Positions 58,267 to 64,000 of a DNA stretch of 64,000 bases are shown one piece after another. Each line of letters opens with the position of its first letter. The stretch's first letter is position 1. The translations under genes were made by a program, and so were the position numbers. The notes below the pieces were generated by a model. That model did no database searches. It had not been told where the DNA came from and saw nothing but the letters and a program-made list of their open reading frames with translations. This DNA is from RGIG8748 sp045606045 (GTDB taxonomy: Bacteria; Bacillota; Clostridia; UMGS1810), in NCBI GenBank assembly GCA_045606045.1, contig JAZURE010000032.1:1-64000 (forward strand), read 5' to 3'.

Positions 58267-58631
58267 GGCTTTTTCGGTACCTTGTTCGGTTTAGTAGCAA
58301 ACATCATAAGAGCCTGCCCCGCTTTGTCCGCCTCGGAGTTTGGCTCGAGGTCGGAGAGCTGTTTAATGGTGGCATTATAATTCTTTACCATTGCGTTATA
58401 AGGCTGTAAAAGAGGGTGCGCTCTTTCGATTTTGTACGCGCCCTGCGGCATTTCAACGACGAGTCCGTCCTCGTTGATTTTTGCCTCCATATCCTCCAAA
58501 GAAACGAGCATATAAGCGGCTCGTTCAATCAATTTTTTCGCGATTTCGAGCTGTTCTTTGGGTAGATTTTTGTATATTTTCTTAATTCTGTTCTGCTCTT
58601 TCTTTTGTCGCGCATATAATGTAGACTCCAC
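58263..58631 (-). CDS. Terminase small subunit (P27 family)
   Basis: 122 helical residues; the P27-like pattern includes IERAAYMLVSLEDMEAKINE and RAHPLLQPYNAMVKNYNATI. It recognises the phage DNA for packaging. A GGAG-type site lies upstream. Confidence 0.85.
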   Translation of the reverse strand: MESTLYARQKKEQNRIKKIYKNLPKEQLEIAKKLIERAAYMLVSLEDMEAKINEDGLVVEMPQGAYKIERAHPLLQPYNAMVKNYNATIKQLSDLEPNSEADKAGQALMMFATKPNKVPKKP

Positions 58632-58725
58632 TTAAAAACTCCTTTCTTTTGGTTTTGGGTAGGGGGGTAATGCACACAAGGGGCGGTCATAAAAGGGGCT
58701 TAAACACGGTTCATAAAATACAAGG

Positions 58726-58962
58726 TCAAACTTTTTTAACGGGGGGGATAGTTTGCTCTTGTGCGCCTGCTTTGTGTACCTCGATAGCAACAACATTGAT
58801 AGCGTTAAGTATTAACTTTGTGCCCTCTACGGTATCGAGTAATACTGTGCCCTCCTCAAGCGCAGTAGCGAGCCGCTCTTGAAAGTCGTCTGTAGTTGCC
58901 TCGACATTGAAAGACAATGCCGCATTGCTTGTATATATAATTATCTCGCATACTTTGCTCAT
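58726..58962 (-). CDS. Small phage protein of unknown function (78 aa)
   Basis: Mostly beta-stranded: KVCEIIIYTSNAALSFNVEA, then LDTVEGTKLILNAINVVAIE. It overlaps the HNH gene by 4 bp. No family recognised. Confidence 0.65.
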   Translation of the reverse strand: MSKVCEIIIYTSNAALSFNVEATTDDFQERLATALEEGTVLLDTVEGTKLILNAINVVAIEVHKAGAQEQTIPPVKKV

Positions 58963-59258
58963 AGGTAGCCCTCCCTTTCTACGAGGTTTCCCTCGCTATC
59001 AAACATAAGCCCGCTTGCTGTAGCAGGCTGTCCCTCGTGCTCTATAGCGTGGCACTCACGGCATAGCAGCTCGAGGTTATCCTCCGAAAGCGTGATACTC
59101 GGGTTATCTATGTTGTGCGGTGTAAGGTGTATTTTGTGGTGTACTATTTCTCCAGGCTTACCACACCGTACACATAGCCCCAGGTCGCGCTTAAATATAT
59201 ATTCCCTGGTATCTCTCCAGGTCTTGCTTAAATAAAACTTGCGTGCAAACTCTTGCAT
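58959..59258 (-). CDS. HNH endonuclease
   Basis: 99 residues with a zinc-bound HNH fold: first pair CVRCG, then EIVHHKIHLTPHNIDNP with the catalytic histidine, and ELLCRECHAIEH. HNH proteins beside the terminase commonly assist packaging cleavage at cos sites. This suggests a cos-type phage (inference). Confidence 0.93.
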   Translation of the reverse strand: MQEFARKFYLSKTWRDTREYIFKRDLGLCVRCGKPGEIVHHKIHLTPHNIDNPSITLSEDNLELLCRECHAIEHEGQPATASGLMFDSEGNLVEREGYL

Positions 59259-59418
59259 ATAACAGCGTCCCGCCCTCTCCGCCGTAGTGAGTGTTATATC
59301 TACTCCCGATACAACGACAAAGCGAGCCGCTATTTGCAGCTCGCCTCAACCGTCTATTTCTACGGTATCAGTATACAGCAGCAAAAAGCAAGTTTCTATA
59401 CAGCCTTTTTTCAAATGC

Positions 59419-59859
59419 CTAAATTGAGGGTAGAGCCGAGGCTCCATAGTAGAGCAAAGCAAACTCTGCTACAGCTTTATTTCGGAGGTTATAAACCGTA
59501 GTAAGCGACTCTACATAAAGCTCCTCCATAATAGCCTCTTTTGAGCGTTTCTCAACATACCACAAAACGACGACTTTTTTATATTCCTCGTTAAGTTGGT
59601 CTATGATGTTTTCGAGCTCCGCGAGCTTGCGCTGCGTTTCCGCTATGTTTTTTGAGCACTCCGAAAGCTCTAAAAGCTCGTTTAGGGTGTCGCTTACATA
59701 GTGCGAGTCGGTAAAAGGCTTGTTATAGTCAATAGCCCCAGGCTCGCGCGGTTTTCCTTGCTCTATTAAGCGTTGCTCTCTTTTCTGCAAATTTTCTAAC
59801 GCCTTTTTTAGCGTTGGTATCGAGCCGAGCACTTGCTCCGCCGCCTTAAAGTAGTTCAT
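59419..59859 (-). CDS. Sigma-like late regulator (DUF1492/ArpU type)
   Basis: 146 residues: a helical N-terminal part and a C-terminal sigma-70 region-4-like helix-turn-helix (VVVLWYVEKRSKEAIMEELY, then TVYNLRNKAVAEF). The position just before packaging genes is typical of late transcription activators in Firmicutes phages. Confidence 0.78.
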   Translation of the reverse strand: MNYFKAAEQVLGSIPTLKKALENLQKREQRLIEQGKPREPGAIDYNKPFTDSHYVSDTLNELLELSECSKNIAETQRKLAELENIIDQLNEEYKKVVVLWYVEKRSKEAIMEELYVESLTTVYNLRNKAVAEFALLYYGASALPSI

Positions 59860-59884
59860 AGCATAACCTCCTCTCTGTTTTTTG

Positions 59885-60022
59885 CTAAAATGTTACTGTT
59901 ACATTGAGCACCGCAGCAGCGAGCCAATATACAGCGCGTTTATAATCTTTGCCAATTACGCACATAACCGCCGCGCCTACATCAAGCAAAATAAGCGCAA
60001 CGGGGAAAATATACATAGACAT
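59885..60022 (-). CDS. Small membrane protein (45 aa)
   Basis: Starts MSMYIFPVALILLDVGAAVM, two hydrophobic stretches covering most of its length. The ATG at 60022 is preferred because AAAGGAG lies at ideal distance; a longer start at 60067, inside the end of the Rep-like gene, also has GAGG and cannot be ruled out. Function unknown. Confidence 0.6.
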   Translation of the reverse strand: MSMYIFPVALILLDVGAAVMCVIGKDYKRAVYWLAAAVLNVTVTF

Positions 60023-60053
60023 TTTCGTTTTCTCCTTTCCCTGGGAGGCGTTT

Positions 60054-60833
60054 TTACTGTCGCTCATAATAACCTCGCTTTCTACTCCGTTTCGGAGTCG
60101 GCTTTTTATACATTTTGACGGTCAAATAATAGCCGCCGTTAATTTCGTTGTAGTACGGCTTAACCTCTGCCAGGGAGTAACCCTCGTAGAGTCGCTCGAG
60201 CTCCTCGTGCATATCGTAGCCGCTGTCGTGAATTTCTTTGACTTTGTATTGCGGCAGCCTGCCGTCCCGCTCCGAGGTTTTAGGCTGCTCAAGGTTTCGA
60301 CTTGCACACCAACGCTTGCCGAGTATAGGCTCCTTTATGAGATACTTTGCAATGCCGACTATGCCGTACTCGTCAAACTGTAAAGGCTTTGCTGTCGTAT
60401 AGCCTCGGCTCCATATTTCCGCAAGGGTGTTTATATCTACGCCGCCGCTCATAACGATATGGTGGTGCAGGCGTGCGCTTTTCTTGCCGATTTCGGTAAC
60501 TGCGACATATTTTAAGTCGGGTAAACCGTTCTTTTTGCGGTACCGCTTGACTCTGCGGAGGAAATTTTGCATTTCTCTTTGTGCGTCCTCGGGAGAGCCT
60601 GGGTAGTTCTCGTCGCTGTATGTAAGGTCAAACCTTATGTCCTTTTTTGTAAAGTTTGTATTAAGCAAGCGTATTAACTTGCGCTCGGCGTTTCTTTGGT
60701 TAAGCCTTTTTTGAGTTTCCGAGGTCGGCTTACGCTTTTTGCTCCGTCCTCGCTGATATTCAAAAACGGGGAATATATCTACCTCCAAATACTCGCCGCA
60801 ATAGTGTTTCTTTTCTCTGTATAGGCAACGCAT
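60054..60833 (-). CDS. HUH endonuclease, replication-initiator-like (Rep)
   Basis: 259 residues with the hallmarks of HUH rolling-circle initiators: the metal-binding histidine cluster ARLHHHIVMSGG (about 125-136), an upstream FDLTYSDENYPGSPEDAQRE, and a candidate catalytic tyrosine in IAKYLIKEP (about 166). The N- and C-termini are basic. It resembles gpA/VP4-like Rep proteins found in Firmicutes phages and plasmids. It may nick the phage origin. GGAGG sits 7 bases upstream. A small antisense RNA is encoded about 350 bp upstream. Confidence 0.82.
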   Translation of the reverse strand: MRCLYREKKHYCGEYLEVDIFPVFEYQRGRSKKRKPTSETQKRLNQRNAERKLIRLLNTNFTKKDIRFDLTYSDENYPGSPEDAQREMQNFLRRVKRYRKKNGLPDLKYVAVTEIGKKSARLHHHIVMSGGVDINTLAEIWSRGYTTAKPLQFDEYGIVGIAKYLIKEPILGKRWCASRNLEQPKTSERDGRLPQYKVKEIHDSGYDMHEELERLYEGYSLAEVKPYYNEINGGYYLTVKMYKKPTPKRSRKRGYYERQ

Positions 60834-61146
60834 ATTTTAACCTCCGTGTATACTCTTGGGGCTCTGCCCCAAACCCCGAGGTTTAACGCTTTAGTTTTCC
60901 ATAAGGGAATATTAAAAAGCAGCGGAGGAGGCAGGCTCATTTCCGCCCACTCTCATACGCTCATACTAAAAACTCATAACGCGCTTATTTAGCATCTATC
61001 CTCTCTGCAAATAAAAGCATAGTTTCCTCGGTCTATATCTGCCAACAAAACAAGAGTATTATATTTTTGTCCCTCTCGGTTTTTGGTCGTTAAGTTATTA
61101 TCCATTACGAGCCCAAAATACAAGAGGCTTTTTTCGCTCTTTCTAT
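60834..61146. other. Rep leader / intergenic region
   Basis: No protein-coding gene is supported. It contains the untranslated leader of the Rep-like gene, including a GGGGC/GCCCC hairpin about 15-30 bp before its ribosome binding site. With the small RNA gene to its right it forms a non-coding block of over 400 bp. A phage origin could be here, but I cannot point to a nick site. Confidence 0.5.
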
Positions 61147-61175
61147 TGACTTTTTGTTGCCTCTGTGCTATAATA
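61147..61175 (+). promoter_or_regulatory. Rightward promoter of the small RNA
   Basis: TTGACT, 17-base spacer, TATAAT, pointing against all surrounding phage genes. Confidence 0.85.
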
Positions 61176-61181
61176 ATTACA

Positions 61182-61247
61182 AGATGTTAAGCAACACAAA
61201 GGCGGTTGCTGCGGCTATCACTCGGGCGGAGTGGTAGCCGCTTTTTT
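61182..61247 (+). ncRNA. Small counter-transcribed RNA upstream of Rep
   Basis: About 66-nt transcript bounded by a strong promoter and a 13-bp perfect terminator stem (61211-61223 with 61229-61241) ending in TTTTTT. A second hairpin pairs AGCAAC with GTTGCT (about 61190-61210). It is complementary to the untranslated leader of the leftward transcript that carries rep. The size and layout resemble plasmid countertranscript RNAs that limit Rep synthesis. No small reading frame with a start and ribosome binding site fits inside. Confidence 0.7.
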
Positions 61248-61699
61248 CATTTAATAAATTGCCAGGATTGAGGCGGGCGGGTTATGCCAAAGTCCGAAAG
61301 AGGGCGAGGCTTTGCAAACCTCGTAGGATTGCTTACTACATAGGCGTAAACATCTTTGCCGCCTGCATACGCTACGAGCTGCTCCTCGGTAAGACAAGCT
61401 CTCTTTGCTATTTCTGCGCGAGCTGCTGCCTCCTCGGGTGTATTGCTCTTGTGTAGAGCCGCTCCGAAAGCGTCAGTTTTTATAATTACATTACAAGTAT
61501 AAAAGCCTACTACAGCTCCCGCTCCAGGAAACAACACGCCTCCCGAGCCTTTATATAGGTGCTTTGTTTCATACATATATATAGTATAAGGAAACGCACC
61601 GCCGCTCGGGGCTGTTTTCCTCATTTCGTAGCCCTTGAGCTCTTTTAAGATGTTCTCGGCGTGTTCGTGGTGTATTGATTGCATTATTACGCTGCTCAT
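61247..61699 (-). CDS. ASCH-like phage protein
   Basis: 150 residues: SIHHEHAENILKELKGYEMR with the ASCH-type 'E-x-R-K-T' start, PYTIYMYETKH, GAVVGFYTCNVIIKTDAF, and the closing PPQSWQF typical of phage ASCH/PUA-related proteins that may bind RNA or modified nucleosides. It overlaps the transglycosylase gene by 4 bp. Confidence 0.78.
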   Translation of the reverse strand: MSSVIMQSIHHEHAENILKELKGYEMRKTAPSGGAFPYTIYMYETKHLYKGSGGVLFPGAGAVVGFYTCNVIIKTDAFGAALHKSNTPEEAAARAEIAKRACLTEEQLVAYAGGKDVYAYVVSNPTRFAKPRPLSDFGITRPPQSWQFIK

Positions 61700-62346
61700 T
61701 TTTTACCCTCCGAGGCTGCCTTGTACTCTGCCGCTTTGGTTAATACTTTTATAGAGTAGCTCGTTTCGTATACGCCTTTGTCCCAAAGGACGGAGGCTCC
61801 GTATTCTCCCATATTGTACGCCATACATACCCTTGAGGGCTCGTCGTACTTTTCAAACAATCGGCGGAGGATATAAAGCCCGCCGCGTATGTTTTGGTAA
61901 GGCTCTGTAAAATCAGTAATACCCAGGGCGGAGGAGAGCTCCGCGTGGTTGCATTTGTTTATCTGCATTAAGCCGCTATCATTTGTCCCGCTCACTATAT
62001 CGGGCTCAAACTTTGACTCTGTATACATAACCGCCATTACAAACTCAAAGTCGAGGTAGTACGCCTCGCATAAATAATAGGTAAACTCTTGCAGCTCGAC
62101 GGGTAAATCGCACTCGAGAGGCTCAAAGCCTGCCGCCATTTCATAGCTAAAGGTCGTCCCGCCTTTTTCTGTTATGTATCTACCGTCGCGGGTACCGTAC
62201 CGCTCCGACGAGCCCGAGCTGCGCGGAGTAGCCGCCGCAACGATAATACCGCCAATAATGGCTCCTACCAGGAATATACATATAATAAAGGTAATAATCT
62301 GTCGCTGCGCTTTTCTACGCTGCGGTCTTTTTGTTTGATGTGTCAT
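61696..62346 (-). CDS. Membrane-anchored lytic transglycosylase
   Basis: 216 residues: N-terminal basic tail, one transmembrane helix (about 17-38: IITFIICIFLVGAIIGGIIV), a linker, and an SLT domain (about 90-200) with the catalytic glutamate in VMAVMYTESKFEPD, then NDSGLMQI and a late AYNMGEYG. It cleaves peptidoglycan from outside the membrane. Its place in the early/middle region, not the lysis module, suggests a role in the lysogen or in entry. AGGAGG precedes the start. Confidence 0.88.
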   Translation of the reverse strand: MTHQTKRPQRRKAQRQIITFIICIFLVGAIIGGIIVAAATPRSSGSSERYGTRDGRYITEKGGTTFSYEMAAGFEPLECDLPVELQEFTYYLCEAYYLDFEFVMAVMYTESKFEPDIVSGTNDSGLMQINKCNHAELSSALGITDFTEPYQNIRGGLYILRRLFEKYDEPSRVCMAYNMGEYGASVLWDKGVYETSYSIKVLTKAAEYKAASEGKK

Positions 62347-62357
62347 AGGTTAACCTC

Positions 62358-62957
62358 CTAAAATTCTATTTCGCGGAGGTCTATTCCGCCTGCGGTTTTT
62401 AACCTCTCGTAAACGCCTTTTAATTCGTGCACAAAAAACCTTGCGCGCTGCTCTGTGCTGCCGTCCTCTCCTAAATGATGTAAAAACTCATTTTTTGCTA
62501 AACAAGCAGGCTTTAATACCGCCTTTAGTGGCTCGCCCTCCGAAAGACATATTTTTAGAATTTGAGCAAGCGTTTTTCCTGCGCGGCGGGCAAATTTTAT
62601 ATCCGCGCCGTATTCTTTGCCGTTCAGTATGTACTCTTTTTGCCAATCAAAGAGGGAAAAGCCGAGCACTTGCTCTACCTTTTTTATTGTCCTCTCCTGG
62701 CGGGCTTGTTTCTCTTTTAAGAGGGTATCTCTTTCAAGGCGTATTTGTTCTATAGCCGCCGTTTCGTCTACAAAGCAAAAGTCTACTCTTTTTCCGTCGT
62801 CTTTCCTCGTAGTGTCAAGCTCAATAACTAAAGGCTCTTTGTATCTCTCGTCGAGTAATAAAACGCCCTCGTTTATCATTCGGTGTAGGTGTATAAGCAT
62901 TAAATTTTTACACTCTTCCGAAATAAGAGCTTTTAACTGTAAAATAATCAGTTTCAC
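62358..62957 (-). CDS. Phage protein with terminase-ATPase-like N-terminal motif
   Basis: 199 residues, function unknown. Residues about 122-152 read FSLFDWQKEYILNGKEYG followed by FARRAGKTLAQILKICL, close to the adenine-binding and Walker A region of large terminases (W-Q...R-x-G-K-T). No Walker B or nuclease part follows, so it is either a relic or a stand-alone module. It overlaps the next gene upstream by 4 bp. Confidence 0.6.
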   Translation of the reverse strand: MKLIILQLKALISEECKNLMLIHLHRMINEGVLLLDERYKEPLVIELDTTRKDDGKRVDFCFVDETAAIEQIRLERDTLLKEKQARQERTIKKVEQVLGFSLFDWQKEYILNGKEYGADIKFARRAGKTLAQILKICLSEGEPLKAVLKPACLAKNEFLHHLGEDGSTEQRARFFVHELKGVYERLKTAGGIDLREIEF

Positions 62958-63151
62958 AATATAACCTCCTTAACTCTTGACGCGTCCGCAATAATTACGC
63001 TGTTGCAGTTTTTGTCTAATAGCTCCGCCTGCAAAAGCAGCTTGCCCTCTCGCAGCCGATAAATTATAGCGGAAACACATTTATAAATAATACCGTTATG
63101 CTCTACTTGGCAGCCGCTAAATAGAGCGTTTTTAATTTCCTCATTTGTCAT
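62954..63151 (-). CDS. Small phage protein (65 aa)
   Basis: MTNEEIKNALFSGCQVEHNG, then a beta-rich part (IIYKCVSAIIYRLREGKLLL). Common early phage protein type without assigned role. Coupled to the following gene by an ATGA overlap. Confidence 0.65.
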   Translation of the reverse strand: MTNEEIKNALFSGCQVEHNGIIYKCVSAIIYRLREGKLLLQAELLDKNCNSVIIADASRVKEVIL

Positions 63152-63168
63152 ATAGCCGCTCCCGTTCC

Positions 63169-63249
63169 TTATTTCTTTTTATTACTTATAAGCACTAAAG
63201 TAATAAGCGTAGCGCATATAATAAGGGTAATAATTACTCCGTTACTCAT
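63169..63249 (-). CDS. Tiny single-helix membrane peptide (26 aa)
   Basis: Reads MSNGVIITLIICATLITLVL and then ISNKKK: one transmembrane helix with a lysine tail. GGAGGTAGACA precedes the ATG, and the start overlaps the stop of the upstream gene by 8 bp, so it is probably translated. Role unknown; phage toxin- or holin-like peptides have this form. Confidence 0.55.
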   Translation of the reverse strand: MSNGVIITLIICATLITLVLISNKKK

Positions 63250-63475
63250 TGTCTACCTCCTCAATATCATAGTCCCAGGATAAATTAGCGCACGATTTCG
63301 CCAGGCGTTCCGCTGCGTTTTCGGCTCTTTTTTTGCTTGTGTATTTCTTTGCCTGCTCGCGCTGCGAGCCCGCTACAGCCGCGTATCTTTCTCCGAGTAC
63401 GCTGTATGTGCCTCCCGAGATATACTCGGGAGGGCTGCCGTCGTTATATTTGAATTTGATAATGTATTTACTCAT
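63242..63475 (-). CDS. Small phage protein (77 aa)
   Basis: Starts MSKYIIKFKYNDGSPPEYIS; a helical middle with KKYTSKKRAENAAERLAKSC; acidic end. No family recognised. It follows target gene 2 by 31 bp with AGGAGG upstream. Confidence 0.65.
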   Translation of the reverse strand: MSKYIIKFKYNDGSPPEYISGGTYSVLGERYAAVAGSQREQAKKYTSKKRAENAAERLAKSCANLSWDYDIEEVDNE

Positions 63476-63488
63476 TTGTCGCCTCCTA

Positions 63489-63504
63489 TGCGCCTAACGG
63501 CGCA
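63489..63504 (-). other. Post-VR2 hairpin (DGR target-recognition element)
   Basis: Six-base-pair stem TGCGCC/GGCGCA with loop GTTA on the coding strand, 2 bp past the stop codon of target gene 2 and 35 bp from the end of VR2. The loop keeps G..A ends but has T where the GRNA consensus has a purine. No T-tract; the next gene's ribosome binding site follows directly. Confidence 0.6.
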
Positions 63505-63506
63505 GA

Positions 63507-64000
63507 TTACTTAAAGATTGAGGGATTGAAAATACAAGCGGGGGCGACTCCGTAAGCACAGTGCGCGTTGTAGTTGCCCAACGCTCCCGAGGTATTCACA
63601 ATGCGCTCGCTGTACGCGTACCCAGGGGTGCAGCTCCAGGGTGTTATAGTCCATACCCAGGTATCGTATTTAGGCACGAAAGCTCTATACTTTCTGTAAA
63701 GGTCGTCCGAAAGCAAAGCGATAAAGTCCTCGGAGGTACCGTAGCTCTTGTCGCCGTTGTCCGCTGTTAAGTCGGAAATAATCGGTATAAGGTCGCCCTT
63801 GTCAAAATTCTTTATGTATTCCTCGTTAAGGAATTTGCGGAGGGTAGAGCTGCGCCAATCGTTGCAGCAGTTCTCGTCGTAAGGCATTTCGGGCTCGAGC
63901 CTCTTTGCCGCTACAGCAAGTACGCCGCCCTGCTTATAGCCCAGGGCTACAAACTCCATACCGTTATAATTAAAGTGCTCGCCCGCCGTTGGTATCTTGT
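63507..64000 (-). CDS. DGR target 2: C-type-lectin-like/DUF6273 protein (5' end beyond window)
   Basis: At least 164 codons. The frame is still open at base 64,000 and reads KIPTAGEHFNYNGMEFVALG, so the ATG at 63959 is almost surely internal and the gene extends to the right. Motifs of the DUF6273/formylglycine-enzyme-like lectin fold: WRSSTLRKFLNEEYIKNF, FIALLSDDLYRKYRAF and WTITPWSCTPGYAYSERIVN. The last about 35 codons are VR2. It lies among early/middle genes beside a membrane-anchored transglycosylase, so it need not be a tail protein. Confidence 0.9.
   Translation of the reverse strand, partial: KIPTAGEHFNYNGMEFVALGYKQGGVLAVAAKRLEPEMPYDENCCNDWRSSTLRKFLNEEYIKNFDKGDLIPIISDLTADNGDKSYGTSEDFIALLSDDLYRKYRAFVPKYDTWVWTITPWSCTPGYAYSERIVNTSGALGNYNAHCAYGVAPACIFNPSIFK
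63539..63629 (-). repeat. DGR variable repeat 2 (VR2)
   Basis: 91-bp match to template positions 40958-41048, 22.6 kb away. It has 12 differences, all at coding-strand adenines of the template. Ten asparagine codons are altered, giving Tyr (four), Gly, Cys, His, Ile, Ser and Thr. The GC-rich end and its outer flank (CTTGTAT on the coding strand) are shared with VR1 but not with the template. Confidence 0.95.

Noticed and set aside
61211..61241. Hairpin as terminator of the leftward phage operon
   Set aside because: The T-tract is only on the plus strand; leftward transcripts would see no uridine run, so it ends the plus-strand small RNA.

Overview
The window looks like a chromosome segment of an anaerobic, gut-type member of class Clostridia (Bacillota), interrupted by the left part of an integrated siphovirus-like prophage. 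Evidence for the host: Gram-positive style AGGAGG ribosome binding sites, strong TTGACA/TATAAT promoters, HemZ, RelA/SpoT, DUF1540 and DUF5685 proteins, pyruvate formate-lyase behind a ZTP riboswitch, and an F-type ATP synthase whose c subunit carries the sodium-binding residue set. I infer an Oscillospirales-like organism, but nothing here fixes the genus.

Bases 1-34,400 (host core, moderate to low GC). In order: glyA (cut by the window edge), rarA, a zinc-ribbon protein, a RibU-like S component, DUF1540 and DUF1858 small proteins, a decaying sugar-related block (DUF4432 gene with an in-frame stop, EamA transporter, isomerase with its middle deleted), cold-shock protein, RpiR regulator, a frameshifted HI0933/BaiN-type flavoprotein, then leftward hemZ, an MBL hydrolase, relA and recJ. 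The rightward atp operon (atpZ-like, atpI, B, E, F, H, A, G, D, C) follows, then a lipoprotein, htpG, tRNA-Gly(GCC), the ZTP riboswitch with pflB-pflA, HPr, uvrC, a flavin reductase-rubredoxin fusion, DUF5685, a J-domain protein, a membrane protein and tyrS.

Bases 34,400-36,840 (junction). An IS30-family transposase lies in a 1.8-kb element with 22-bp perfect terminal inverted repeats. The element also carries a ribbon-helix-helix gene, two small genes and a consensus promoter with a palindrome in its spacer. Next comes a rightward unit: strong promoter, about 175-nt structured RNA ending in a perfect terminator hairpin, and a 97-codon membrane protein that looks like a lysogenic-conversion gene.

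Bases 36,870-64,000 (prophage, all leftward). Read right to left: a second diversity-generating target gene (cut by the window edge), small early genes, membrane-anchored lytic transglycosylase, ASCH-like protein, an opposite-strand small RNA, HUH Rep-like protein, sigma-like regulator, HNH nuclease, HK97-type packaging and head genes, connectors, major tail protein, frameshifting tail chaperones, tape measure with 21 hydrophobic 11-residue units, Dit, Tal, baseplate proteins, a diversity-generating retroelement (DGR), and lysis genes. No integrase or repressor lies in the window, so the prophage must continue to the right.

The main find is the DGR. A 124-bp template repeat sits between an avd-type gene and a reverse transcriptase. 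It matches a variable repeat at the 3' end of an adjacent BppU-like baseplate gene; all 10 differences fall at template adenines of the coding strand. A second variable repeat ends another gene 22.5 kb away; over the 91 bp that match, all 12 differences again fall at template adenines. Both target genes are followed, just past their stop codons, by a GC-rich hairpin with a 4-nt G..A loop, as expected for a DGR retrohoming site. One retroelement therefore appears to diversify two separate prophage proteins.
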